Notes under the pieces: generated by a model
What the model was told of the DNA's origin: nothing
Seen by the model: the letters and a program-made list of their open reading frames with translations, nothing else
The model's database searches: none
NCBI GenBank assembly: GCA_030272155.1
Contig: CP126194.1
Span: 4,579,501 to 4,643,500 of the forward strand
Reading direction: 5' to 3'
DNA from: Tetradesmus obliquus
Lineage: Eukaryota; Chlorophyta; Chlorophyceae; Sphaeropleales; Scenedesmaceae
Length of the DNA stretch: 64,000 bases
Program-made: the position numbers and the translations under genes
Shown here: positions 1-11,621 of the stretch, one piece after another
Layout: every line of letters starts with the position of its first letter
Numbering within the stretch: position 1 is the first letter of the stretch

Positions 1-1631
1 TGGAACAGCTTTGGGCGCGCGGGGCCCTTCACAGCGCAGAAGCCATGGCTGCTGGAGTTCTTTGACCAGGTGCGGCTGCAGCAGGGTTGACCCAGTGGTG
101 GGGTGATTGCGGGTCTTCACCCTGCTGTGTCAACCATGGCATGTGCGTTGTAAGATGGCGTCTGCACCTGAGGATACACAGGGCGGGTGAAGGCAGCAGC
201 AAGCAGGATCAGCAGCAGTGTGTGTCCTCTGCTGCTGCTTGCAAGGACGTCCAGCAGCAAAGGGTGGTGCAGCTTCTCAGCCTCGGCGTCTGCAAGCATG
301 TTCAACTACCATGACGTGTGCCACTACTGAGCAGGAAGTAATCACCCATCGCTGTGTCTTGCTACGCGCAGGTGCGCTTCTTTGAGGTGTCGGAGAGTGA
401 GCTGGAGGACCTGCGCGAGCGCTTCAAGAACGGCCAGTACAACATTGACATTGAGCACAAGACCTTCAGCATGGCGCAGTACAATGATATGCTTGCAAGT
501 AAGTGCGCCAGCTGTTTCTGTTGGTGCTTCCTGCAAGCAGCAGCCCTGCGGATGTGCTGACACCTGCCAGCAGCCTTGTGATGATGAGCAAACTGCCGCC
601 TTTTTTGCAGCTGTCTTTGTAGCTGCTGTCAGCTTCGCCTTGCCATGCATGAACTGGGCAGTTCCTGTCCCCCAGGTTCCCTTCAACTGTTTGCTGCGCT
701 GCAGACATTGACCTCCCTGTGCCTCGATCGCAGACGAGCGAGTCTCATCACATGCCTGCTTGCTGCTGCTCCCACTGCTGATGCTTCTCCTGCAGCCATG
801 CCTGATGAGATTGCTGCCTGGAAGGCGCAGCAGCGCACAGCAATGGGTGTGCAGCTGCAGCTGGAGGAGGAGAGCCTGGCTCGCCTGGAGGCAGCAGCAG
901 CAGCCAAGGCAGCAGAGGGCGGCGAGAGCAGCGTGCATGGCGTCAGGCAGGGCATCGGCAACTTGCTGGAGGAGGACGAGGATGAGAAGGTGTTTGATGC
1001 ACCAGGCCTGGTCAAGGTGAGGCGATGTTCAAACAGTATGAGGAGCAGAAGAAGCAAGTGTGCAAAGTAGCTCAACTACTAGAGATGCCAAGAGGCCCTG
1101 CAGCGGAAGGCGCGTTTGGGGACGACAACAGCAGCGGCAGCATGCAGGGCAGTATCTGCAGGGTTACTGCTGGCACGGCTACAAACTCGCACAGGCCCTC
1201 CTGCAGGCAGCTTTGTTGATTGTCCAGCAAGCAGTGCCGCTGGCAGTTGTGTTGCCTGCTTGCAGGCACTGGTGCAGACTGTGCCGTTGGCTGTCCTGCA
1301 AGCATCCTTGTCTTGCATGCTGCACAAGAACAAAGATGCAGGCAACCCCTCACAGCAGCCTCTGCACCATGGAACTCACGCACGGGCCCTTCTCCTGCTG
1401 CTGCCTCTTGGTGTGTAGGTTGCTGCTGCCTTCACTGCCAACGTGTGGGACATCAAGGTGGCAGTTGGTGAAGAGGTCAGCAAGGACCAGACGCTGATGG
1501 TGCTGGAAGCAATGAAGATGGAGAGCCCTGTGGTTGCACCTGTTGCAGGAAAAGTTGCGGCACTGCGCGTGGTGCAGGGGGCGATGACTCATGCAGGGCA
1601 GCTGCTGGTCGTCATCGAGGAGGCAAAGTGA
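1..1631 (+). CDS. DUR1: Urea carboxylase, C-terminal part (gene starts before the window)
   Basis: Biotin-dependent carboxylation of urea to allophanate, first step of the urea amidolyase route that replaces urease in chlorophytes. Exons seen: 1-69, 372-498, 796-1016 and 1419-1631 (TGA); phases close at each junction. The first exons carry the end of the carboxyltransferase (KipI/KipA-like) region (WNSFGRAGPFTAQKPWLLEF, then VRFFEVSE... and FSMAQYN). Exon 3 holds a charged helical linker (DEIAAWKAQQ, then LQLEEESLARLE). Exon 4 is the biotinyl domain, with the biotin-accepting lysine in EAMKME (codon 1515-1517). The N-terminal biotin carboxylase half lies outside the window. Family assignment rests on recalled similarity of these segments to algal urea carboxylases; a pyruvate or acetyl-CoA carboxylase would not have the KipA-like segment directly before the biotinyl domain. 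Confidence 0.86.
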
Positions 1632-4113
1632 GCAGCACTTGCTGCTCTGCTGTCCCGATGACTCAGCAGTGTTGAGTGCTGCTGTTGGAGTTGACTGGGG
1701 GAGCTGCACGGGACTTGGGGTTATGTGGTGGGATATGTGGGTCAACGGAGTGTGTTCTGACTGCACGCGGCAATGATGGTGTGAAGTACTGTGGTCAGGT
1801 ACACTGTGCTGGAAGGACAAGAGCTTGCAGGAAGCACTGTGGATGCATGCCTAGGTCCCGCTGGTGGACACTACACACTTTTGTATGTTATGGCAGGTTA
1901 ACCATGGCAAAAGCTTTCACTTCAAAGAGCGGCAGCTGTGTGCAGCAGCAAGTCGCTGTCAACACTTGCAGGAGGGTTGCAGCAAGCCTTATCATTCAAG
2001 AGCCTGAGGAATGAGTGCAGAGCTTCAACCAATCACGGTGCTTGTACAGTTGCTGTGTTTGTGCGTTTGCAAGGCACGTCTGTATTGGCAGCTGATACAT
2101 GCATGGTTGGGTGCAATCACTGAATTGCCTGGGCTGTGGTCTACCACAGCAGCATGATGCAGTGCTGCTGTACAGCTTGGAGTGGTCACTTGCTTCTCTT
2201 ATGCGCTAGATGGTTGGTGTGCAGGCTGCTTCAGGACTTGCAGTGAAATGGACGCATGGCAGTTTGATCAGGCTCAACCTTGCATTTCAACGCCACCAAC
2301 AGCAGCGGCAACTGCCTGCAGCATGCTTGGTAGCCGCATGTTGTGATGCTGCGTATGATTTGCGCTTGGATGGTTTTTAGCCCTGCACTTGGTCCAGTGC
2401 ATCACCTGCTGTGTCCTTTTCTCGGCGATGTACCCTGGTTGCGCATGACAGCTTGTGGAGTTGCTGTTTATGCAGACCGCTAGCAGACTGCCAAGCGCTT
2501 GGCAATGCTGCTGTTGAGTACGACACACTGCGGCAAGCCAGCACGCTTGCTGAACCTGCTGTATTGGCACTGCTGTAGTGGCACTGCATAGTGTGAGAGT
2601 GTGCTGCTGGACGCCCCTACACATTTCTGTTGCATCTTGGTGCACTTTTAAGCCAATTTATTCCTATTTCTTGTTCTGTTTGCATGCAACGCGTGTGTGC
2701 TGATGATGCAGTTGCCCAGGCCCATGCATAAGATTACTTTTTCACCATGTACTGGATGACAGGGCTGGCAGCGCTCTGAGGCAATGCAGCAGCACCATTG
2801 TCAGTGTTGGCAGCATTGCAGTTTGGCAGCATAAAATCACAGCGACCTGGCAGCATCAATCACAGCGACCTGCCTGTGCAATTTGTTTGGGTCTGCATCT
2901 GCTGTAACCAAATGGAACCTGTCGTCCATGCAACAGGTGAAACATTTATACGACGACGGCTGTATATCACATGGTTGCAAGCTGCATGGAGCTGGTACCA
3001 TAGTGAGGCTGGGGGTTGCTGCCGGTGAGATGCTGGTGGGCACTTGGTGTCCTGGCGGTCGCAGCTGGCGCTGTACAGCACACACAAATGTTTCAGCATA
3101 CAGTAATCTGTTGATGGGAAAGGCAACATACGGCACGCATGAACGGCACTTTCTGCCAGGCGGCTTCTAAAGAGCAGGCTTGATCGTCACATGCAACGCA
3201 TCGCATGCATGTCATGCTCAGGCTGCGCGGGACAGTAGGTCAGTGCACGTGTCCCTTGAAGTAGATAATCAAAAGGTGTCGTTCACACACGAATCTTAGT
3301 TGAACTGATCAGAAATTTTGATGACGCTCTGAACAGCGTTGCTCGCCCAGGCGCACTGTCGGTCACCGACTCTGTGTGGGAGTCAGACAGAGGTGCGTGT
3401 CAGTAACCATGTTTGAGTTGCTTTGAAGCACCAACCCTCCTCAAATGAAGCTATAAGTAGGCTTACGCTTTATCTCTTTCCTACGCTTCATACTCCTGTC
3501 AGACTTCTGTATCAACCTTGCCACTGAACGTCGGACTGTTTCACTCAGCACTTTAGACAACTGCCTTGTCAGCGCAGCGGCCAATTGATCTTTGCTTTGA
3601 TTGAGCAGAAATCAAATTATCTGAATCATAGTTTTCCATCCACGGTGCTTAGGTAAGGGCGTACCATATGGTACCTGCGTTGTGGCGGACGTTGCGATGT
3701 TGCAGCAGGGCAGATCGGACTCCCTGTGCTACACCTCACTTCCAATTATCCAAACTGACTTACACTTTGTTTGATAGCCACATGCCGTCCATGTGCAGCA
3801 GGATCAGCCTAAGCCCCAAGGCAGTTGTCCTGACAGCAGCACTAGTGGGCAGTACTGCCACGCTAGTGTCTGGCTGGCCTGCACCCTCCTGTCTTGTCAC
3901 TTCACCAATCACCGCCCTCCGTGGCCTACTATGCTTCATTGCTGTTCAACCTGACATCACCTTGGTGCTACTTCCTCCTGTGGCCCCCAAATTGATCCTG
4001 CAGGCAACTGTCAAAGATCTGCTCAGCATCAAGCTACTGCTCCACAAACAGCTCACATTCAAGAAGCCTTTCCGTGCTTTTGACCTCCACTCAAACGTCC
4101 AACCTTTGTGGCC
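1632..4113. other. Intergenic: 3' flank of urea carboxylase and 5' flank of the secreted protein gene
   Basis: No exon with recognisable protein similarity on either strand. The left part is expected to contain the urea carboxylase 3' UTR; the first TGTAA on the plus strand I noticed is near 2902, which seems far. The right part becomes AT-richer (about 3230-3640) and has a TATA-like CTATAAG at 3451-3457. A 152-codon open frame (3668-4126) overlaps the start of the next gene, but its composition is ordinary and I treat it as leader sequence. Confidence 0.5.
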
Positions 4114-6280
4114 ATGGCTTTCATGAAGTCTCACAGCACCTTGCTGCTTGTTCTGGCAGCATTGCTGCTGTGTAGTCCTGATGCCAGAGCATCAACTGGT
4201 GAGTCTGCTTGTAAGAATTAGTGGTTAGTGCGCTGACAGTGTTGACACATCCTTGACGTGAGAGTGCCAGCTGCTGAGAGTCTCAGCTGCTGTGCTATGG
4301 AAGTGTTGTCTGCATATCAGCAGCAGTTACCAGTTCCTGCAAGCATGAAGGAGCATGCAGGTGGCGATGCACGTGAATGTCTAGCAGTTCTGCGTTGCCT
4401 TACTGATGGTCTGTTGAGCAGCTGCCTCAGCCAGCTGTTGGCAAATTCCAGCCACCTCTTACACTGTGCTGTGTTGTTTGCAACGTCTGTCAGCCATGTT
4501 GAGCCATGCCGCTTACAGCATGAAACCGGCTGCTGCTGCTGTTACCACGCAATCAAATTGTCTGCAGGCATCGCACGCCGCTTGATGCAGACCACCTCAC
4601 CTGTGCTCCTCAACAATCCAGGCACAGCAACCCCAGGCAACAGACCTGGAGACATTCCGCCGATGATCCCTGGCGACACCACACCAGCTGCCAGCAGCCT
4701 CCCCGCAGCAGCTCCTGCAGCCAACACCGTCACAACAGCCCTTCCTGCCGGCAACAGCGCTACATCAGCTGTCCCTGCTACCACCCCAGCAGCAGCAGCC
4801 CCTGTCACCAGCGCCCCAGCAGCAGCCATGCCTGCAGACAACACTGCCACAACAGCACTTCCTGCAACCACCACCCCAGCAGCAGCTGTTCCTGCAGACA
4901 AAACTGCCACGGCAGCTGTTCCTGCAGCCACCACCCCAGCAGCAGCTGTTCCTGAAGACAACACTGCCGCAACAGACCTTCCTGCAGGCAACACTGCCAC
5001 AACAGCTGTTCCTTCTACTACTACCACCACCCCAGCAGCAGCAGACCCTGTCATCAACGACCCAGCAGCAGCTGTTCCTGAAGACAACACTGCCACTACC
5101 GCCCCTCCTGCAGACAACACTGCCACGGCAGCTGTTCCTGCAGCCACCACCCCAGCACCAGCTGTTCCTGCAGACAACACTGCCGCAACAGCCCTTCCTG
5201 CAGGCAACACTGCCGCAACAGCTGTTCCTACTACTACCACCACCCCAGCAGAAGCAGACCCTGCAACCACCACCCCAGCAGCAGCTGTTCCTGCAGATAA
5301 CACTGCCACGACAACCCCTCCTGCAGACAACACCGCCACAACAGCTGTTCCTGCAACCACCACCCCAGCAGCAGCTGTTCCTGCAGACAACACTGCCACG
5401 ACAGCCCCACCTGCAGACAACACTGCCACAACAGCTGTTCCTGCAAACACCAATCCAGCAGCTGCAGCCCCTGCTCCCAGCGCACCTGTCAACACTGCCA
5501 CAGCAGCAGATCCCGTCACCAACGCCCCGGCAGCAGCAGCTCCAGCAGATAACAGCACTGCAGCAGTTGTCCCTGCCACCAACGCCCCTGCCACCAACGC
5601 CCCAGCAGCAGCAGTTTTTGCAAACACCACCACCACACCAGTTGCAGACTCAACAGCACCAGCCGCCAACAGCACCACAGATGCTATTGCGAAGTCTCCA
5701 GTCATCTCTGCACCCCCAGCCTTTGCCCAGCTCTTCATCTCCTGGGAGAACGCTACAGTATGTGATGGTGCTCCCACCAAGCGCACCTCAGTGCAGGTAT
5801 GTGCACCAATGGTTGGCATGAAAGCAGTCTGCCTCAGCGCAATCTCCTTGTATGCAGCAGTATGTCGTCTGGTGGCTTCGAATATCTTCGCTTGCTTCAG
5901 TACTATGTAATGCTGAGCTTCTGTAACTGTCCAGCTGGCTCTCAGGTGTTGTGCTGTACCCTGACCTGATGCTATTATACTCTTGTTGCACGCAGGACCT
6001 TGACGGCCGCCTGTGGTGGGTGGTGACATCTGGCGCAAACTGGACCTCCTGCGCATACCGGGCAGCTGATGGCACTCCTGTTTTCTACGAGGGCTATGTC
6101 CAGGTGAAATGGGAGACCAGCCCGGCATGTGTGGAGACACCCACCATGGTGAACTCGGTTGCAGATGCAAACAGCCGGCTGTGGTCATGGCAGGAAGGCA
6201 GTGATGGAGAAGGGGTGAACTGTAAGTTTGTGAAGGCAGATGGTGCTGCTGTGCTGAAGTCCAAGGTGTACACATTTTGA
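4114..6280 (+). CDS. Secreted Pro/Ala/Thr-rich repeat protein with a duplicated C-terminal W/C module
   Basis: Exons 4114-4198, 4568-5796 and 5996-6280 (TGA) give 532 residues. Residues 1 to about 24 are a signal peptide (MAFMKSH, then a Leu/Ala-rich core ending near DARAS). The middle is about 300 residues of imperfect 19-20-residue repeats of the type PADNTATTAVPATTTPAAAV, resembling hydroxyproline-rich algal wall proteins and a likely site of Pro/Thr glycosylation. The C-terminal ~110 residues are two copies of one module: W-x5-C-x3-PT-x4-SV-x-D-x3-RLW ... C-x-(Y/F) ... DG (first copy from WENATVC, second from WETSPACV). I recall similar W/C repeats in volvocine secreted proteins but cannot name the family. 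Likely an extracellular-matrix or cell-wall protein; the function of the module is unknown to me. Confidence 0.75.
4680..5640 (+). repeat. Coding minisatellite (about 57-60 bp units) in the secreted protein gene
   Basis: Repeated DNA units built on CCTGCAGACAACACTGCCAC and ACCACCCCAGCAGCAGCTGT encode the PADNTATT/PATTTPAAAV blocks. Copies differ by a few substitutions and by unit length. The minus-strand open frame of over 600 codons here is a by-product of the repeat. Confidence 0.85.
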
Positions 6281-7917
6281 AGACCAGTGTACATGGAAAT
6301 TTGCATGGCACAGCTCTCTCAGTCCTCATCCTGTGCATTTCATCATCCACAGTGATCACGCTGGCAACACGAGCTTGAGGAATACTCGTGCGTTGCTTGC
6401 CCACAAACTCTGTTATTCACAGGCCAGACTGTCTGAATTGAAAACAACAGGTTAATGTATCTGTCTGCACATGTGATGGGCATGGGGTGTTGACAGTATT
6501 TGCATGCTTGGTCCGCACCCTTTCTCAACACATGTGGTATCAGCAACAGAGCAATGTGACAGGTCACCCTGCGTGTTGCATGTGATCATACCCAGTGCCC
6601 CACGTGGGGCCAGGACTGTACTTGCATTCAGCTCACTGAATGCTACATCGTGATGGGTTGTGGCATATATTTGCATGCGGTGCTATCACTTTGCGCGCAG
6701 CATGTATTTATTGTAGTGCAGGCGTCAAGGCAGAAGCTGCATGGGCAGCCTTCTGCCTTGGCCACTGTATAGCTATGTTGCAAGGCGAACGTGGCAGTAG
6801 TGAAAAAGAAGAGTTTTTGCAGCATGCATCTCTGCAGATTTGGTCAGCTGCAGTGCTTTGGCTGCCTGTACGTGCCAATGTTTGGCGTACATGCTTGCGT
6901 AGTCATGCTGTGTCTTGCATGTGGTCTCTTGCATTCTTGCATGTACTCTGTTTACAGGTAGCCTGGATCTGTACCTGTAGCGCTTAGGTATGTAGGAGTC
7001 AGAGATGTGCAGACCAGGGCAAAACTGTTTAACGAGAAAGGTTGCTGGTGTGTTTGCTTGTCTCTGTTCCAAATTGGAACTTCCAATGCATGGGCTAGGG
7101 CTTGGTGTCTTGCTGTAACAAGCTTATATCACACAAGCAGCATGCAGTTGCCATCTGCACTTGTGGTGTCTGCAGAGTGTCTGCAGAGACCTTCCCTCGG
7201 AAATGCAAGCTGTGATGTTACAAATGACCCAACAGTAGTCAACTTATTCAGTTGACAACCTATATTGGTCATACCACAACAGAATGCACGGCTGTACACT
7301 GAATAGCGGCAACGGATATCTGCAAGAGCAGCAACAACTGCATTGCCGCAGAACTCTGTAGATGGCATCTTGACGCAATACACTGCATGCATGTGTAAAG
7401 GTACTTCATCAGTACCTTCTGTGTGGCTGAATGATACAATGCTCCACCTAGCCACAACTTCCACTCTTGTAGCACAACTGGTTGTCGGTTATCCAAATGT
7501 ACGACTCCCCAACAGCTCAACTCCAATCCACAGCTGCCCGCCAGAGTATTCTGCATCACTCGTCATTGGAGGAACGGCCGCCCTGAATACGCAGCAGCGG
7601 GGCAGGCAGCATAAACAGGTAGGTCAAACTCCACAGCACAAACAAAGGCTAAGTAGCATTTCACACAGCTATGTACTCAATGACGAGGCTGCCAGCAAGC
7701 TGCTGGTGCCTTTCCTGTTGCTGCTGTGTTTGCTGTGCATCCAGTCTGGGGAGCACGAAACTAAACTTTGAAAAGGCAAGCTGCTGCTGCGTTAATTGTT
7801 GTCGCTCGCTGTTCACCATGTGCAGCAGGCTGTAGAACAATGACATCCCAGGCTATGCTGCACAAAGCGCTCTGGCAAGCCCGGCGTGGCAATCTTGACA
7901 CTTGTTCTGCCAGCTGC
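6281..7917. other. Intergenic between convergent genes
   Basis: Expected to hold the 3' UTR of the secreted protein gene and the 3' end of the minus-strand LEA gene. TGTAA motifs occur near 7113 and 7395, but none can be assigned. I looked specifically for a further LEA exon on the minus strand (GGE...RKEQMA or GYSEMG patterns) and found none. Confidence 0.45.
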
Positions 7918-8579
7918 CTAGCTGTACTGCTCTGCGCTTCTCACCTTGGAGCCCATCTCGCTGTATGCAGCATGCACATCTCCACCTGCCTCATCAGCCA
8001 TCTGCTGCTTGCGGGCCTCCCCACCCTTCACACCACCCACAGCCTTCTTCTCGTTGGCTGCGAGGTTAGTAGTGCACGTGGCAGACAGCCAGCAGCACAG
8101 CGGCCTAGAGTGAGCTAGCTGCAGCAGTACTGCAGTGCATTGCTGCAGGCTGTACTAAAGTAATAAGCAGAGCTCTGAAAGCACTTGAAAGTGAACCGTT
8201 GAAAGGATATCAACAGGAAATGCACACGGCAGGGGCTGAGCACGGACGCTTTGCTGCTCGCAGCTCAGCGAATCTTGGCAGATCTCGAGCCTGTGGCTCA
8301 GGCGTGCTGCGGCTGCCCGCAGGCGTACTCACTGCCGAGCTCCTCGTAGGACTTGCCATACTTCTCCTGTGCAATCTGCAACAAAATATAGCAGTTGGTC
8401 CGTCATAACGCACAGTCAAGCAGCCAAATTGGGCACGTTGGACACGCGTGGCAGCAACTGCAAGCACCCCGATCCTGCAGCCTGCGACCAATCGCTGATC
8501 ACATCATACGTTAAACACATTATCCTGCTGTTCACACCTCTTCCTTTTGGTTCTCGCTCATCCTGCCGGTATCAGACAT
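7918..8579 (-). CDS. Group 1 LEA (Em-like) protein, short or 3'-truncated copy
   Basis: Three exons on the minus strand match the adjacent plus-strand LEA gene exon for exon: 8579-8538 (MSDTGRMSENQKEE), 8375-8333 (IAQEKYGKSYEELG) and 8057-7945 (NEKKAVGGVKGGEARKQQMA ... AAYSEMGSK). Intron positions and phases (0, 1, 0) equal those of the paralogue. The second and third 20-residue motifs and the terminal QKGGQA exon were not found downstream. If the third donor is not used, translation stops at a TAG at 7920-7918, giving about 74 residues. Group 1 LEA proteins are highly hydrophilic desiccation protectants. Either a compact one-repeat LEA, a degenerating copy, or a gene whose last exon I missed. 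Confidence 0.68.
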
Positions 8580-8923
8580 GTTGATAGAAGGAGAGTGGCC
8601 GATTGACAAAAGTTCAGCAGGTTATGCAGGCGAGCAACCCAAAAAGCAGCGATTGAGTGTTGTTTTACGCTAAGCATGTGAATGTTCTTCTAGAGGCCAC
8701 GTCGAGGAAGGTTCCTTGGAGGGTGTTCAGAGGGTACGTCATCTCGGATCAGCTACTGATCACCAAAACGTCACGAGCCAAACGTGGTCGAAAATGCACG
8801 TCGACCGGCTATATAAAGCGCCGCATGTGGGCGATCGACAACATCTGCCTGCTTGCTAACAATCGCTGCATTGACTTACTGTCGCACTCACAGTCGTACT
8901 CCCGCAACCAATCAGACTTCAAA
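8580..8923. promoter_or_regulatory. Shared bidirectional promoter of the LEA gene pair
   Basis: 344 bp separate the two LEA start codons. A TATA box (TATATAAA, 8810-8817) lies 106 bp before the plus-strand ATG. Upstream are an ABRE-like ACGTGG (8783-8788), further ACGT cores (TACGTCA about 8735, ACGTCAC about 8769, CACGTCG about 8797) and a heat-shock-element-like palindrome GGAAGGTTCC (8706-8715). ACGT cores are the classical desiccation/ABA elements of plant LEA genes; whether algal bZIP factors use them here is inference. Confidence 0.55.
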
Positions 8924-10799
8924 ATGGAGAGGGGACCCATGAGCCAGGACCAGAAGGAGCAGGTAAGTTCAATGCACGCATTTATGCAGCAGCTGACTGT
9001 CTGCTGAACCACCCTGCAAGTGCTCCATGGTTTCTGTGGCCACAAGTGCAGCTGCTGCTGCACAGCTGCAGTGCATTCTGCCTGATACAACAGCACCGCT
9101 TGATCATGCTTGCCACCTGCGTTTGTATCTGCTCTGCAACACAATATGCAATCTGTAACTTGCTGTTGCTTTGACGCCTGCAGATTGCTCAGGACAGGTA
9201 TGGCAAGGGCTACGAGGAGCTTGGAAGTGAGTGGCTTATCTCAGCAGTGCTGCTTGGTTCAGCGGCTACTAGCTCAGCTACAATGCAGTGCATCTGACAT
9301 GCCAGCTGCCTTCCAGCCATGACTGTGCAGGCTGACAGACAAACATATGCATTGCTGATCAGCTGCGTCTGTTCGTCTCTTTAGTCGTGCCACGCTGCCA
9401 GCTCTGGTACCCTGAATGCGCTACACAACATGCCTGCTGCTGAGCAATGCATCATACGCAAGACCTGACATGCCCTGCCTTACTGCCCCCTTGCCCACTC
9501 CTGCTTCATTGTAGCCAATGAGAAGAAGGCGGTTGGTGGCGTGAAGGGTGGCCAGATTGGTGGCGAGGTGAGCTGTGCATGACGCACTGCATCCTGCATG
9601 GTGACGCCAGGCTTGCGCATCTGAGCTACTGCTGTTCTCAGACTTGTGCTGTATGCATGATGCGGCACGGGTTTGGGGGGAACTGACTGTTGCTTTGTTT
9701 GTGCTGCGCATGCCTGCTTCCGTGTTTTGATGATGGCAGCTGGGCGGCCAGGTGAGCTGTGCATGCATTGCTGTGCAGTACACGTTGGCGTGGAGCATGC
9801 ATTGCTGCTGCTGAACAGGAAGCCTTGCTGCCACTGCAAAGGAATCATAGATCAGATTCCTTGCTGCCTGCAACGAATGAACTGTGCATCATAGCGCGCA
9901 CTGAGCCTGCCTGCTTTGCCCTTGCTTGTGCTACCCTCAAGGGCCAGTCAACACAGCACAGAACACACCCAACTCATTCACATCACCTTACCGATGTGTT
10001 GGCGCCCCTACCACTGCCCCTGGCTCCCTCCCTCGCTGCTGCAGGCCCGCAAGGAGCAGATGGCCAACGAGCACGGCGGTGATGTGCACGCCGCCTACGC
10101 TGAGATGGGCTCCAAGGTGAGGCCCAGCTGCCAGCCGGTGCTGCTTGCGCAACGCTGCTATGTTGAATTACGTGCAGAGCTGTACTCCAACAACACCCCT
10201 GTCAAGTTGCATGAACATGTCTCAGTCCTTGCCAGTCCCAATGATCCTGGATGCGGTAGCTTGTCACCCTACATGCAGATGTACAGCAGACTGATGCGTA
10301 CATCACAACCAACTCACTTGGCATGCTGCTGCTGCTGCCTGCAGGGTGGTGAGACCCGCAAGGACCAGATGGCTGAGGAGCACGGCGGTGACGTCTCCGC
10401 TGGCTACTCCGAGATGGGACACCAGGTGCACCTGCGTGCTTGCATGCTTCTTCTGTTGCCCTTTGCTAAACGTAGCTGTGCAAAATGTCAAGTTTGCAGC
10501 AAAACAAACTGTTGGGTGAGAGTGGTGGCTTTCCCATGTCTCCAGTTCAAAGCCCTGCAGCAATGTGAGCCTACTGTTGCCTGCGAGCTCCGCACGCGAG
10601 GTTTCTGTTGACGTGATGCTGACACAGGTTGTGCTTCCTCCCCTGCTGCCCTGCCTACCCAACTCCCCACCCCACCCGCAACACCTTGCAGGGTGGTGAG
10701 AAGGGCGGCAATGCTCGCAAGGAGCAGATGGCTGCTGAGCACGGCGGTGACGCCTCCGCTGGCTACTCTGAGATGGGCCAGAAGGGTGGCCAGGCCTAA
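8924..10799 (+). CDS. Group 1 LEA (Em-like) protein with three 20-residue motifs
   Basis: Exons 8924-8962, 9184-9226, 9515-9567, (9740-9751), 10045-10116, 10345-10425 and 10692-10799 (TAA). The product (131 or 135 residues) is hydrophilic, Gly/Glu/Lys-rich and ends QKGGQA. Three copies of the group 1 LEA motif (ARKEQMANEHGGDVHAAYAE, GGETRKDQMAEEHGGDVSAG and its third relative) are carried by one exon each. The 12 bp candidate exon 9740-9751 (LGGQ) is flanked by AG and GTGAGC and keeps frame, but frame is also kept without it. These proteins protect cytosolic macromolecules during water loss. Gene lies head to head with a shorter LEA copy, pointing to an inverted duplication. Confidence 0.88.
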
Positions 10800-11210
10800 G
10801 CCTGCTGCCGGCATCTTTGACCAATGGTTGACCACATCGACTGAATAAGTTGAGCTGTATCTGCTGTCCAGAAACACGTCTGTCAGTGGTGATTGCCATG
10901 TATTGGCAGTCTGCGTGTGTGGCTGTATGGTTATTGCTGACGTGGGTGCTGCAGTGCACAACCACTGTGCCTGTGGCGTGACATGTGACGTTGCCACTGC
11001 AGTGTGGCTGGGGTGGTGACTGGCATGCAGTTGCACACATGAGTGGTGATGTTATACTTCAACTGGCATGACAACGGGCATGAGCAATGGGACGGGAAAT
11101 GTTGTGGAGTTGATGGATGGGTCTGCACTGTCTACGCCTGTGGACATGGTGGAAACAGCAGACGACCGTGCCCTGTTGACGTTGCACCCTTAGCCGCTGC
11201 AAAGTGGCCG

Positions 11211-11215
11211 TGTAA
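11211..11215 (+). terminator. Candidate TGTAA polyadenylation signal of the plus-strand LEA gene
   Basis: TGTAA is the main poly(A) signal in Chlorophyceae. This copy is about 410 bp after the stop codon, a common 3' UTR length in such algae. Confidence 0.4.
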
Positions 11216-11621
11216 CATATTTGATGGATATTCATGGTGCTGATGCTGACATTTGGCAGGTAGTCTTCAGATTGGTTACTGCAGCCAAGCAAATGAAAAG
11301 AAAGGTACTTCAGTCAACCGCAAATGCGTACTGCATAAGCGCAGCAGCGGCACAACAGTAGACAAAACTGAGTGTGCGCAGGCACAACAGTTGACAAAAG
11401 TGAGTATGTGCAGACAGGGACAAAAAGGCGGGAGAGCAGTACTGATGGTGTGATGTGTAGGCAATATAAAACATGCTGACAAGTGATGAGCAGCGATGAA
11501 TCCAAATGCACTGTGCTACAAATTGTACTGTGCAAAGACAGAGTGCACCAGCACTCTGCATGCAAAGATGTTGCCAGCTGCAACATGTCGCTATGCAGGT
11601 AACACTACCAAGCACAAGTAC

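Noticed and set aside
3668-4126. 152-codon plus-strand open frame upstream of the secreted protein
   Set aside because: No family similarity and it overlaps the secreted protein start in another frame; most likely leader or promoter sequence.
4542-6404. 620-codon minus-strand open frame rich in Ala, Val and Gly
   Set aside because: Antisense shadow of the Pro/Ala/Thr repeat exon; the plus strand has signal peptide, introns and the C-terminal module.
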